A stretch of 25,635 nt of DNA from Paulinella micropora (GCA_009731375.1 BJOX01000252.1:666385-692019); one strand, 5' to 3'. Counted from the first letter of the stretch, positions 14,087 through 22,477 are shown. Numbers and translations are program-made. Notes: generated by a model not told the origin, from the letters alone.

Positions 14087-15352
14087 TCACGGGGGCGCCG
14101 TGTCCCCGGCCGCGCGGGCCGGCGCCGCGGCTTCTTCGGGCCCGGCCGCGCTGCCCCCGCCGGTGGTGAGGAAGGCCCGGCACTCCTGTAGCAGTTCCCA
14201 CGGGGTCTGTGCGGTGTAGGAAGTAACGACGACGAGCCAGCGGTCGCACGCGGCGGCCGCGGGCGTCTCGACAGCCACGGGGCTAGCTTCCTCGCCCGGT
14301 GGGTTCAGCAGGCACCGCCGGCAGGCCAGACACTCGAGCGGCCTAGCCGCCACGAGGCGGGCGGCCCCACCCCCCAGGTCCTCGAGGTCGAAGACGTTGG
14401 TAGGGCACACGGACCACAGCTCCAGCGCGCGTGGTGCCGGGAGCGGGCGTGGCTGGACCTGGACGCTCGACACCTTGCGGGGGGTGAGGAGCCCCTTCTG
14501 CCAGCGAGAGTCCCGGGAGGCATAGCCCTTGGTGACCCACAGCCGGACCCAGACCTCCTCGCCCGGCAGGAGACGGCAGAGCACCTGCCGTTCGCCGCCG
14601 GCGGCCACCCGCGCTGCCGGGTAGCCGGGCACGGGGCGTAAGTGGGCGAGGGACACCTCGGTCACGCCCCAGAAGGCCTCCAGCGCGCGCAGCTCGTCGT
14701 CGGTGAAGAGGTCGAGCTCCTTTTCCTCGTCCGGTGGCGGCGGGGGTTCCGCGTCGTCCAGGTCGGCCGGGCGCAGGCCCAGGCCCGCCAGCACGGCCTG
14801 GGCCGCCAGCCGCCCGGCCTCGGTTTGCTGCAGCGCGCGGGCGGACTCCCGGTCCAGCCGGGCCAGGGCCTGCGCGCGCGTGCGGCCGGACTCCGCCCGC
14901 AGGGCACCCAGCCTGTCCCGGAGCAGCGCCAAGGGCGGGGTGGCGGGGGGGGCGGCCGCCGGGTGGGCTACCTTGAGCTCCAACAACGCACTGTTCGCGG
15001 GCGTCAGAAACGAGGGCGTAGCCTGCTCCCAGGGCACGACGGGCAGGCCGGCCAGCACGGCCGGTGCCATGTCGACCCGCACGCGCTCCAGCAGCTGCAC
15101 GAGGTCCAGGTTACCCAGCGAGTTGAGCGGCTTCGACAGGACCTCGACGTAGCTGACCGCAGCGGCCGGCAAGAAGTACAGCGCCTGCAACAGGGCCTGC
15201 GGTAGCAGCGGCGTTTGCACGCCTGCCAGGAGGAACGCCGCCGTGCGCCCGTCCGCCGGCAACGAAGGTAGGTGAGCGGCCGAGACGCTGACCGCCCGCG
15301 CGGCGCGCCGGACCTGCGACCCGCTGAACCGGGCCCAAGCCTCCTGGTCCAT
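14087..15352 (-). CDS. Probable RNA polymerase RPB3/AC40 (archaeal Rpo3, alpha-like) subunit
   Basis: ATG 15352 to TGA 14087 gives 421 residues. The C-terminal part follows the RPB3/AC40/Rpo3 order. KGYASRDSRWQKGLLTPRKV corresponds to the 'G..HAKWSP' segment of that family. Then comes VCPTNVFDLEDLGGGAARLV, matching the 'CP..VF/VI.......G' stretch, then ECLACRRCL, a Cys cluster like the metal or Fe-S part of archaeal Rpo3. The end, CDRWLVVVTSYTAQTPWELL, matches the 'D.fiFsVES.G.lpp..l' strand and helix. The N-terminal half, with NSLGNLDLVQLLERVRVDMA and TPANSALLELKVAH, could be the dimerisation domain but is strongly diverged. An inserted Glu/Pro-rich linker (DDAEPPPPPDEEKELD) sits mid-protein. 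A viral nuclear or virion polymerase would need this subunit for assembly. Divergent from the kinase-like gene across the gap at 15549-15672. Confidence 0.55.
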   Translation of the reverse strand: MDQEAWARFSGSQVRRAARAVSVSAAHLPSLPADGRTAAFLLAGVQTPLLPQALLQALYFLPAAAVSYVEVLSKPLNSLGNLDLVQLLERVRVDMAPAVLAGLPVVPWEQATPSFLTPANSALLELKVAHPAAAPPATPPLALLRDRLGALRAESGRTRAQALARLDRESARALQQTEAGRLAAQAVLAGLGLRPADLDDAEPPPPPDEEKELDLFTDDELRALEAFWGVTEVSLAHLRPVPGYPAARVAAGGERQVLCRLLPGEEVWVRLWVTKGYASRDSRWQKGLLTPRKVSSVQVQPRPLPAPRALELWSVCPTNVFDLEDLGGGAARLVAARPLECLACRRCLLNPPGEEASPVAVETPAAAACDRWLVVVTSYTAQTPWELLQECRAFLTTGGGSAAGPEEAAAPARAAGDTAPP

Positions 15353-15548
15353 GGGCCGCGGCTGGCGTGCTTGTGGCCGGGGGGGAGGCCCGCGCACTCC
15401 TGCGCCGGCCCCAGACACTCGGTCGGGGTCCGCCCCCCTCTCTCCCCTGATGCCGCCCCCTCCGCCGCCGCTACCGGCAGGGTCCCTCACTCCGCGGTAG
15501 GAAGGCGGGGAAGGCGGGGGGGGGGGGGGGGGGGGGGGGCCCCCCGGG
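15353..15548. other. Upstream region of the minus gene, ending in poly-G
   Basis: GC-rich, no gene, ending in a run of about 22 G (15518-15539) and CCCCCCGGG before the gap. It is part of the divergent promoter region with the + gene beyond the gap. Confidence 0.5.
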
Positions 15549-15672
15549 NNNNNNNNNNNNNNNNNNNNNNNNNNNNNNNNNNNNNNNNNNNNNNNNNNNN
15601 NNNNNNNNNNNNNNNNNNNNNNNNNNNNNNNNNNNNNNNNNNNNNNNNNNNNNNNNNNNNNNNNNNNNNNNN
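15549..15672. other. Assembly gap (124 N) between poly-G and poly-C
   Basis: Left flank is a long G run, right flank a C19 run (15673-15691). The polarity is like the G20-T4-C27 hairpin at 788-838, so the gap may hide an inverted homopolymer. Confidence 0.85.
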
Positions 15673-17139
15673 CCCCCCCCCCCCCCCCCCCGGACCAGCC
15701 CCGCGCCGAACGCCCGGCGGACGAGTCGCTACACCCGTTGGGGCCCAGATTCGTCTGCACCAGGAGCTGCCGCGATTGCCGGCGGCCAGCACAGTGTGCA
15801 GTCTGCCGGCTGTGCCGGCTGTTTAGCCTGTTCCAAGAAAGACGTCACTGCTCAGCCGACACGACACAAAAGGTTGAGAGATATGTATTAGCGGAACGGG
15901 TCATGGTGGGGGCGACCGAGCCGCTTCGCGTACACAAGCTGGTTCCAACCAGGGTAGCGCTGTCGGAGATCGGGGCAGTGCAGGAGTGGCTGCGCTCTTT
16001 TTCCTTGTTCGTCACGACGGCTGAAAGGTTCGGCGAGTGTAGAATCGGCAAAGGCCGGGATGCGCGCCAAGCGGAACAGAGTCTGATGGACGATTCTGTT
16101 CTGCTCCTGCAACAGCACGGGCTGGTGCTCAGAAAGGTCGATTGCAAGCCCTGCGCGCTACCGCGCTCCTCGCAGAACGTTCCGGCGGACTGCGTAGAAT
16201 ACCTGTATCTGCAACACTCACTAGCCGCGCAGGGGCTTGCCTCTAAGGTGCACGGCTACCTCCGGGTAGACGGCCCCCTGCTACCTAGCGGCAGAAGCCC
16301 CCCGGACGGCGGTGGCCCGGCCGGACCGGCGAGGGCTAGCAGGGCCGTGGACGTGGAGGATGATCTCCTGGGCTCAGAATACTTGGAGCTTGCGTCGGAA
16401 GGCGACGACGCCAAGGACCCGGCACAGGTAAGCGGCGCTACGTTCTGGCTCGTGACTGATCTCGCCTCGGTGGGGCCTTCCTTTTGCCTCGACCTGCAGA
16501 CAGCCACGACTATAGACAAGCTCCAAGTCGATGCCGCACAATTCGAGGCAATTTCTGAGAAAGCTGCTGGATTTCTCGGCCTGTGTCATGCCGCTGTTGA
16601 TAGCGGATCTGAAGCCTTACGAAGTAGAGCTAAGCGCCGCCCCCCCCGGCTTCCTGTTGCGATCTCTGGGCCCGAAGCAGTGCTGGGGGCTCCGGTTGCC
16701 CGCCGGGTTGCCCGCCGGTGACGAGCGGGACATCCAAGATGCCATCAAGCTGTGCAACCTGCCGAGCTTCGTGGCTAACGGCGGCTACACAAGCGCCGGA
16801 AAAAGCAGTCTGTGCAGGGAACTGAAGGCTGTTGCCTGGAAGCTTATACTACCCCTTATCAGGGTACCAAACCCCAGAGGGCGTCTTCTACAATGCGCCG
16901 TCTGGTGGCAGCAGGGCTGGAACAAGACGGAAAGCCAGCTGTCCCGGGCGAGGCACTACCTCGGGGATTGTAAACCGATTGCTGTGCTCCAGGGGTTGAT
17001 GACAGAACTCTGGTGGGATGCATCGAGCGGAGAACGGGGGAATCTTTTCTCCGAGGATGAGACATTCACTGAGGAGGACTTCACGGTTGGACGCGTCGAC
17101 ACCTTACTACGTGTACTGATTCGGCTAGCCAAATCTTAA
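15673..17139 (+). CDS. Cys-cluster/kinase-like protein, copy 1 (5' end in gap, one frame break, catalytic motifs degraded)
   Basis: The frame is open out of the gap with no ATG before the conserved part, so the start is missing. The N-terminal cluster CRDCRRPAQCAVCRLC suggests zinc binding. A kinase-like region follows: VLRKVD with the possible ATP-site Lys, WLVTDLASVG as a hinge-like strand, and ADLKPYE as the catalytic loop. In copy 2 that loop is ADLKPAN, so the Asn is lost here, and the DFG-equivalent Asp is also absent (GFLLRSL). Near 16550 the protein moves to another frame, explained by one extra A in GCAATTT. A linker of about 50 residues, rich in Pro, Gly and acidic residues (about 16270-16430), is not in copy 2. 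The C-terminal domain (AVWWQQGWNKTESQLSRARH) matches copy 2. It is probably a pseudokinase or a decaying duplicate. Confidence 0.65.
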
Positions 17140-17802
17140 GGTCCCGCGCAGACATGACTGCCTGGGCCGGCTACCGAGGCTTGGCCTTCGCTGGTTCGGT
17201 AGCAGTCCGTTGGACCAGTACGGAGCGACTAAAGGAGTCCCGTGAGCGTACCAAGCTTGTGCGGCAGAGGGGGGAAGAAGGAAGGGCCGGGCTCGGCGGT
17301 CCGCCGGGACGGAGGGGAAGAGGAAAGGGTGGGGGCCGCGGAGGCGAGTGTACGGTGGGAGTGAGGGCCGGGAGAGGGGGGTCCGCCGTGAGTGTACGGC
17401 GGGGAGTGTACGGTGGGAGGGATGGCAGGGAAAGGGGGCCCAGCCGCGCGGGAAGGAGGACATGAGGGGGGGGAGGTCGTCCACCCCCAGGGGATGTAAA
17501 GGCGTCAAAGGTCCGAGGGGGGGGGGGAGGCGCAGGAGGACAGGAGGGGGGGAGAGGACAGGAGGGATGTCAGGGTCAGAGGAGGCGACAAAGCTCCGGT
17601 GCCCCACCTCTCTCTCCCGAACCCACGGGAAGATGTCCGTCCCTCCCCCCGGCACGAGTGTCAACGCGGGCCAGAAGCGCCCCCTCCCAGCGGGCCCTTC
17701 AATGGCCCCGGGCCCCCGCGCTCGATTGCGGCTGACGAGGCCTCGGCTAGCTCGCCGGGCCCAGTACCACCGCGTCTGGCGCCGGCCGGGCCACACAACA
17801 CC
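17140..17802. other. Purine-rich spacer between the paralogs, G-run repeats
   Basis: From about 17260 to 17590 the plus strand is strongly G/A-rich with many GGGG runs, including G10 near 17518-17527, and could form G-quadruplexes. GTGTACGG-type units recur near 17349, 17392 and 17406. No poly(A) hexamer was seen between the two kinase-like genes. Open frames here are low-complexity. Confidence 0.5.
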
Positions 17803-19085
17803 ATGCCGCCTACACACCCCCTGGCCCCTAGGTTTGCGTGTGAGTCGCGCCGGCGCTGCCACGGGTGTGCGCAGCCAGGGCCGTGCGACCCCTGCCGGCC
17901 GTGCCAGCTATCTGCGCTGTTCCTAAATGTACAACCCTATCCCACCGACGTTAAGAACCAGGTTACCCGCTGGGAACCCGGCGAGCAGGAACTGAAGTCA
18001 AAGAAGCTACCACTCTATCCGGACCCAAGGCTCCCCGCGTGGTTGCAAGCCCTCTCTTTCTTCGTAGCGACCGACGAAGACTGGGCGAGTTGCAAAATAG
18101 GCAAAGCTCCCCATTCCCAGGACGAGCAGTCCTTGGCCAAGGACTCCGTCCTGCTTCTGCATCGCCGCAAGCTAGTGCTCAAACGCATCGGGCGGCAGGG
18201 GAGCCCGCGGCAACCTTCGGCCGCCCAATTAGAGTATCTGGGTCTGCAACACCGCCTGGCAAGAAGGGGGCTAGCGCCCAAGATGTACGGCTACCTCCGC
18301 GTCGACGGCAAAGGGCCAGGTGGTAGTACGTTCTGGCTCGTGATGGACCTCGCCCGCGCGGGGGCCGCCCTTACCCTAGACCTAGAACAAGCGAACAAGT
18401 TGACGGTCAGGCTCCCCATCAAGGAATTTGGGAGCTTCCTGGCGAGGGTGCTAAGCTTCTCGGCCGACATTGTCCCGCTGTTGATGGCCGATCTGAAGCC
18501 TGCTAACATCACGACGACGGCTGAACCACAGGGTTTTCTTGTGCTGGATATGACCCTCATTACCTGCTGTGGCTCGACCCAGCGCCTTCCGAGTACAGAG
18601 CTACCATCATGCTATCCAACCTGCTAAGCTTTGTGGCTAACAGCTATAACCGTACGAGCTCAGCCTTGGTAGGTACCATTTGGCGATTTATGCAGCCCCT
18701 ACTGGTAGCCCCAACGGGCCAGGCAGACTTTGAGCGCTGTGTTAAGTGGTGGAGCCAGAGCCTGTCCCCGAAGATGTTCAAAAGGCGAACCCAGTTCTGC
18801 CAGGCCAGGCACTACTTGCGGGAATTTAATATGCATCTGGGTGCCTTGCACGAAATGCCTACTACTGGTGATCAGTATCGCATTGATTGGCTGCCCAATG
18901 AGACCGGGTATTCTGTGCATTGGTGGAACGAAGAGGGGCGAAGAGTTCACTGGAAAGGTACAGACGGGAAGGATTGCAGCTGGAACGCCCAACTAGTACC
19001 GCCTAAGACTGGGAAGCCTCAGGTAAGACAATTTCTAACGGTGCTGGTCCGGAGAGCCGCGTGGTGGGACTACGGGATTAGTTAA
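17803..19085 (+). CDS. Cys-cluster/kinase-like protein, copy 2 (one frame break)
   Basis: The ATG at 17803 (ACACCATGC) begins MPPTHPLAPRFACESRRRCH. The PLAPRF motif aligns with PLGPRF in copy 1. The Cys cluster CHGCAQPGPCDPCRPC again suggests zinc binding. Kinase-type motifs are better kept than in copy 1: LVLKRIG (Lys), FWLVMDLARAG (hinge), MADLKPANI (catalytic loop with Asp, Lys and Asn) and FLVLD (strand with the metal-binding Asp). There is no HRD His/Arg and no clear Gly loop, so it is atypical. Around 18548-18551 the protein shifts frame, consistent with one lost T in GATATG, and continues to TAA at 19083-19085. The C-terminal domain (CVKWWSQSLSPKMFKRRTQF) is shared with copy 1 and unknown elsewhere. 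AATAAA follows at 19145. The substrate is unknown. Confidence 0.7.
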
Positions 19086-19144
19086 GAAGCTGCCTATTTA
19101 AGCCTGGCCCGGTAGCAGCCGGTAGCAACCGCTGTGGTGGCCAG

Positions 19145-19150
19145 AATAAA
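19145..19150 (+). terminator. AATAAA poly(A) signal for the kinase-like pair
   Basis: CAGAATAAAAGC, 60 bases after the copy 2 stop. It is the only + hexamer seen downstream of both paralogs. Confidence 0.75.
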
Positions 19151-19159
19151 AGCAGGGTT

Positions 19160-19165
19160 TTTATT
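19160..19165 (-). terminator. AATAAA on minus strand, convergent
   Basis: TTTATT only 10 bases from the + strand AATAAA, so two converging transcripts end in the same 20 bases. It presumably serves the minus gene to the right (19675 onward or one in the gap). Confidence 0.6.
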
Positions 19166-19369
19166 ACAAATCATGGCCTCGGCCCGCCCACCGGCGGAAC
19201 CCGAGTGAGAAGGGCCGACTGAGGATTTCACCGCCGCGCTGTCCACACCAGGCCAAGTCCGGCCAAGCCACGCCGGGGAGTTACTACTTGCACTGTCGCC
19301 GGGTCCCGGCGCACACAGCACCTCCGGAGACCGCTGCCAGCGGCCTAGACCGTGCTGGTTAGGTGGCAG
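19166..19369. other. Unassigned sequence before a gap
   Basis: No convincing ORF is seen. By position it may be the 3' end or 3' UTR of a minus-strand gene hidden in the gap. Confidence 0.4.
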
Positions 19370-19632
19370 NNNNNNNNNNNNNNNNNNNNNNNNNNNNNNN
19401 NNNNNNNNNNNNNNNNNNNNNNNNNNNNNNNNNNNNNNNNNNNNNNNNNNNNNNNNNNNNNNNNNNNNNNNNNNNNNNNNNNNNNNNNNNNNNNNNNNNN
19501 NNNNNNNNNNNNNNNNNNNNNNNNNNNNNNNNNNNNNNNNNNNNNNNNNNNNNNNNNNNNNNNNNNNNNNNNNNNNNNNNNNNNNNNNNNNNNNNNNNNN
19601 NNNNNNNNNNNNNNNNNNNNNNNNNNNNNNNN
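19370..19632. other. Assembly gap (263 N)
   Basis: The right flank is a C17 run (19633-19649). Reading continuity with the minus-strand FkbM fragment cannot be judged. Confidence 0.9.
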
Positions 19633-19674
19633 CCCCCCCCCCCCCCCCCTGGTCCGCCCTGGGCTCGTGCAGCC

Positions 19675-20076
19675 TTAGTCAGCCAAGCGAAGACAGCCAG
19701 CGCGTCGCTCTTGAAGCGGACGGGGTCGCGCACGTGTGGCCCACGGCTGGCCCTCCTCGCGGCGGCACCACCTGGCTCGGTTGTACTCGACCACCGCGTA
19801 AATCACGCGCCGGGCCTCGAAGAGGGCGCGCAGGCCGGACAGGACCTCGAACTCGCAGCCCTCCGTGTCCAGCTTGAGGACCAGGCTGGTATTAGCGGGC
19901 ACCAAACTCGTGGCGTGTACCAGGTCGATTTCGACGGTCGCCGGCAAAATAGCGGGGGACGGCGTCTCCTCCTGGCCCCCGGCGTATGGCCAGGTCCCGA
20001 AGCAGCCGTGGCGCACGCGCGCGCGTGTGTGCTGGGGCCTGCTGTGGTTGCCCGCCAGCACGTGGGGGCAGGCCAA
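19675..20076 (-). CDS. FkbM-family methyltransferase fragment
   Basis: The minus frame contains VEIDLVHATSLVPANTSLVL followed by KLDTEGCEFEVLSGLRALFE. The K-D-x-E-G-x-E-x-x-V/L-x-G core is diagnostic for the second half of FkbM-type SAM-dependent O-methyltransferases, and the strand RRVIYAVVEYN follows as in the family. The SAM-binding first half ('DvGAN.G') is not visible upstream and no ATG precedes the conserved part, so the gene is 5'-truncated, spliced or broken. Near 19745 the other minus frame becomes more protein-like (HVRDPVRFKSDALAVFAWLT) and runs into the gap, which suggests a frame break rather than the stop at 19675. Such enzymes methylate sugars or small molecules; the target here is unknown. 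Confidence 0.6.
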   Translation of the reverse strand: MACPHVLAGNHSRPQHTRARVRHGCFGTWPYAGGQEETPSPAILPATVEIDLVHATSLVPANTSLVLKLDTEGCEFEVLSGLRALFEARRVIYAVVEYNRARWCRREEGQPWATRARPRPLQERRAGCLRLAD

Positions 20077-20196
20077 TCCTAGACAGCTCGCTTGCGGCGG
20101 CCGCGGCCTTGATGCAGGCCAGGCAGTGGGGCTGTGGTTTCACCGCTCTCGCACTGATCCTAAGAGAAGCGGCTAGGAGCGTGTAGAGCGCTGGCT

Positions 20197-20202
20197 TTTA
20201 TT
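20197..20202 (-). terminator. AATAAA poly(A) signal for the nuclease gene
   Basis: TTTATT, 18 bases beyond the minus-strand stop at 20220-20222. Confidence 0.75.
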
Positions 20203-20219
20203 AGATACCCCCCCCCCCT

Positions 20220-21305
20220 CTACCTTTGTCCGACCGCCGGCGGGGCCCGGCCGGTGTGCCCGGCCCACACCGTCCGGCAAAACTCGCGCGCGGCCCCGAG
20301 CATGGCCTCCGGCACGCACGCTACCCGCACACCGTAGGTGCCCACGCACACCACGGCGGAGCGCGGCGGCTGCGGCTCGGCCGCCAGGTCGTACGTGAGT
20401 TCGAAGAGGGCGTGACCGAGCGCGGCCTGCACGAGGAAGCGGTTTTCCTCCGTGTCCGCCCACGTGCGCCAGAGCGCGTGCGCCAGGGGCGGCGCCCGCG
20501 CCTGCTCCCCGTGCGCCCGCCCGGCGGACTGGGCCTTCTTGAGCTCCAGCAGCCACAGGCGGCCCGCCGAACAGCGCCAGACCTGGTCTATGCTGCTGGC
20601 CACCGCCAGCGACGGGCTGTGCACCACGACCTGCGCGGCCACGGGCAGGCCGAAGCGAGCGAACAGGAAGGAGATGGCGGTGGCCGTCAGCGGGTGCACG
20701 CGCCGCAGCTCGCGCCCGGCCAGGGGGGGCAGCCCCGTTCTGGCCCGCAGCTGCCGCGCGAACCGGGCCCGCTCGGCCGGCGGCGCGCCGTCCCACAGGC
20801 GGTAGTCCCGGGACCAGAGCGCGCCCGCCAGGGCTGGCTCGCGCGCGCCCGTCGCTATGCGCACGAGGGCGTTGAGTTGCTGATCGACCACGATGGCCTG
20901 GCCCCGTCTGTACAGGCACGACTGGGTGCGCGGGTGGCCGGCCGCCGCCGCGCGGGCCGCCCATTCGCTGAAGACGGAGGGCTCGGCCGCGCCCCGTGGT
21001 GCACGGGACCCCCCCGTGCCCCAGACGGTGTCCTGCAGCCAGGCATGCAGGCCGCGCAGCGGCCGGCCGTGGTAGTACAGCACGAAACTGGGCGGGCGCG
21101 CGCGGATGGCGTTCGACACCGGCGGCCGCCGGGGCGGGGGCAGCGACCGGCGCCCACCCTGCTCGTGGCGGGCCTCGGGCGGCATTTTGGGGGCAGGAGA
21201 GGAGCTCCCCCCCTGCACACATCCCCCAGCCCTCCCCCCGCCCGGGGGGCTAGGCAGGAAGGGGGCCGCAGCGGAAAGAGAGGAGGCGCCCCCCCCCTCT
21301 GCCAT
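20220..21305 (-). CDS. PD-(D/E)XK superfamily nuclease
   Basis: TAG at 20220-20222 ends a frame with two in-frame ATGs. ATG 21305 has a strong context (GGAAATGG) but starts with a 40-residue Gly/Ser/Pro stretch. ATG 21185 gives 321 residues beginning MPPEARHEQG. Counting from 21185, SSIDQVWRCSAGRLWLLELK holds Asp200, Glu214 and Lys216, the D-x(13)-E-x-K core of the PD-(D/E)XK fold with a beta strand (RLWLLELKKA) carrying E-x-K. FLVQAALGHALFELTYDL supplies Gln253 in the following helix, like motif IV/QxxxY in RecB- and lambda-exonuclease-type nucleases. The region at 160-190 (LTATAISFLFARFGLPVAAQ) is helical, as expected before the core. It would cut DNA in replication, recombination or packaging. 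Exonuclease versus resolvase cannot be told. Confidence 0.7.
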   Translation of the reverse strand: MAEGGGASSLSAAAPFLPSPPGGGRAGGCVQGGSSSPAPKMPPEARHEQGGRRSLPPPRRPPVSNAIRARPPSFVLYYHGRPLRGLHAWLQDTVWGTGGSRAPRGAAEPSVFSEWAARAAAAGHPRTQSCLYRRGQAIVVDQQLNALVRIATGAREPALAGALWSRDYRLWDGAPPAERARFARQLRARTGLPPLAGRELRRVHPLTATAISFLFARFGLPVAAQVVVHSPSLAVASSIDQVWRCSAGRLWLLELKKAQSAGRAHGEQARAPPLAHALWRTWADTEENRFLVQAALGHALFELTYDLAAEPQPPRSAVVCVGTYGVRVACVPEAMLGAAREFCRTVWAGHTGRAPPAVGQR

Positions 21306-21437
21306 TTCCTCCGGGGGCGGGAGAAAGGCTGGGGGGCCGGCGCGGACAGGTCGGTTCGCGCCCCCCGGAGCTCCCGGCCGAAGGGGCACGGCACGAGTAC
21401 CGAGTGACTAAAAACTACGGCGTGTGCTCGCTCAGTT

Positions 21438-21443
21438 TTTAAT
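21438..21443 (-). terminator. ATTAAA poly(A) signal for the RING gene
   Basis: TTTAAT on the plus strand, 47 bases past the minus stop at 21490-21492. Confidence 0.65.
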
Positions 21444-21489
21444 GTGGCCCACACGCTACCGACGGCGGCGACGGCGCGCTGGCCCCCGC

Positions 21490-22086
21490 CTACGACACCA
21501 CTAGACGGCACACGGGGCACGAGTCCTTAGTGCGTAGCCAGGGGTCGACGCACGCCCGGTGCAGGTAATGCGCACACGGCAGCCCCCGCAGCCAGTCCCC
21601 TACGACCAAGTCTTGTAGGCAGATGGAACACTCCTTGGGCGAGTTGGGTGCGGCGAGAAAGGCGTCCGTGAGCTGGAGCTCGGGCAGCAGCGCTAGGCCG
21701 GCCTCGGACAACCCGGTGCGCACGGGCGGCTGCTCTGTCGATCCGCTCTCCCCCAGCACGACCGTGTCCACCACCACTACACCGTCGAGCGTGGACAGCA
21801 AGATTTCGGCCAGGTCTAAGGTGCTCAGGATGGCCAAAACGACTCTTTCAAAGTCCGGCTCGGGCGGGGGGAGAGACACCGCCTCCGGCGCCACGACGGG
21901 GCGCGCCTGACGAGGCGATGGCTCTGGCCCGGTCGCAGTGGCCGCGGCCAGCTGTCGCAGGCCTTGTCCACGGGGGGCTGGTCGGGGAGTAATACGTGGC
22001 TTTTTGGGCCTTGGTGCCACCACCGAGCTCGGACGAGCGCGGTGGCTGCTAGCCGTGCCTCGGCTGCTAGCCGTGCCTCCCATCAT
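21490..22086 (-). CDS. RING-H2 finger protein, probable E3 ubiquitin ligase
   Basis: The C-terminus is a complete C3H2C3 RING: CSICLQDLVVGDWLRGLPCA, then HYLHRACVDPWLRTKDSCPV ending CR. The ligand order is C-x2-C, C-x-H, H-x2-C and C-x2-C, with the Ile after the first Cys and the Trp before the last pair that contact E2 enzymes. The domain sits within the last 50 residues, as in many cellular RING-H2 ligases. Upstream is a disordered Pro/Arg-rich region and a hydrophobic, Leu/Val-rich stretch (VVLAILSTLDLAEILLSTLD) that may be a helix pair for substrate binding. Two consecutive ATGs (22086-22081) are the likely start; the second has a strong Kozak context. The frame stays open into the gap at 22160, so a longer N-terminus is possible. 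Confidence 0.85.
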   Translation of the reverse strand: MMGGTASSRGTASSHRARPSSVVAPRPKKPRITPRPAPRGQGLRQLAAATATGPEPSPRQARPVVAPEAVSLPPPEPDFERVVLAILSTLDLAEILLSTLDGVVVVDTVVLGESGSTEQPPVRTGLSEAGLALLPELQLTDAFLAAPNSPKECSICLQDLVVGDWLRGLPCAHYLHRACVDPWLRTKDSCPVCRLVVS

Positions 22087-22159
22087 GCCGGTCGTGTTCG
22101 GAGTCACTGCTGACAGACTTTTGGGGGGAGGGGAGCAGGGCGTACAATCCCCCCCCCCC

Positions 22160-22477
22160 NNNNNNNNNNNNNNNNNNNNNNNNNNNNNNNNNNNNNNNNN
22201 NNNNNNNNNNNNNNNNNNNNNNNNNNNNNNNNNNNNNNNNNNNNNNNNNNNNNNNNNNNNNNNNNNNNNNNNNNNNNNNNNNNNNNNNNNNNNNNNNNNN
22301 NNNNNNNNNNNNNNNNNNNNNNNNNNNNNNNNNNNNNNNNNNNNNNNNNNNNNNNNNNNNNNNNNNNNNNNNNNNNNNNNNNNNNNNNNNNNNNNNNNNN
22401 NNNNNNNNNNNNNNNNNNNNNNNNNNNNNNNNNNNNNNNNNNNNNNNNNNNNNNNNNNNNNNNNNNNNNNNNNNNNN
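22160..22477. other. Assembly gap (318 N)
   Basis: The left flank is a C11 run (22149-22159), 5' of the minus-strand RING gene. The missing part is probably its promoter region. Confidence 0.9.

Noticed and set aside
17140-17802. Open frames in the purine-rich spacer, including an extension upstream of ATG 17803
   Set aside because: Gly/Arg/Glu low-complexity translation. The homology with copy 1 begins only a few codons after ATG 17803.
16540-18560. Introns as the cause of the frame breaks in the kinase-like genes
   Set aside because: The two frames join within a few bases in the alignment of the paralogs, leaving no room for GT...AG introns.
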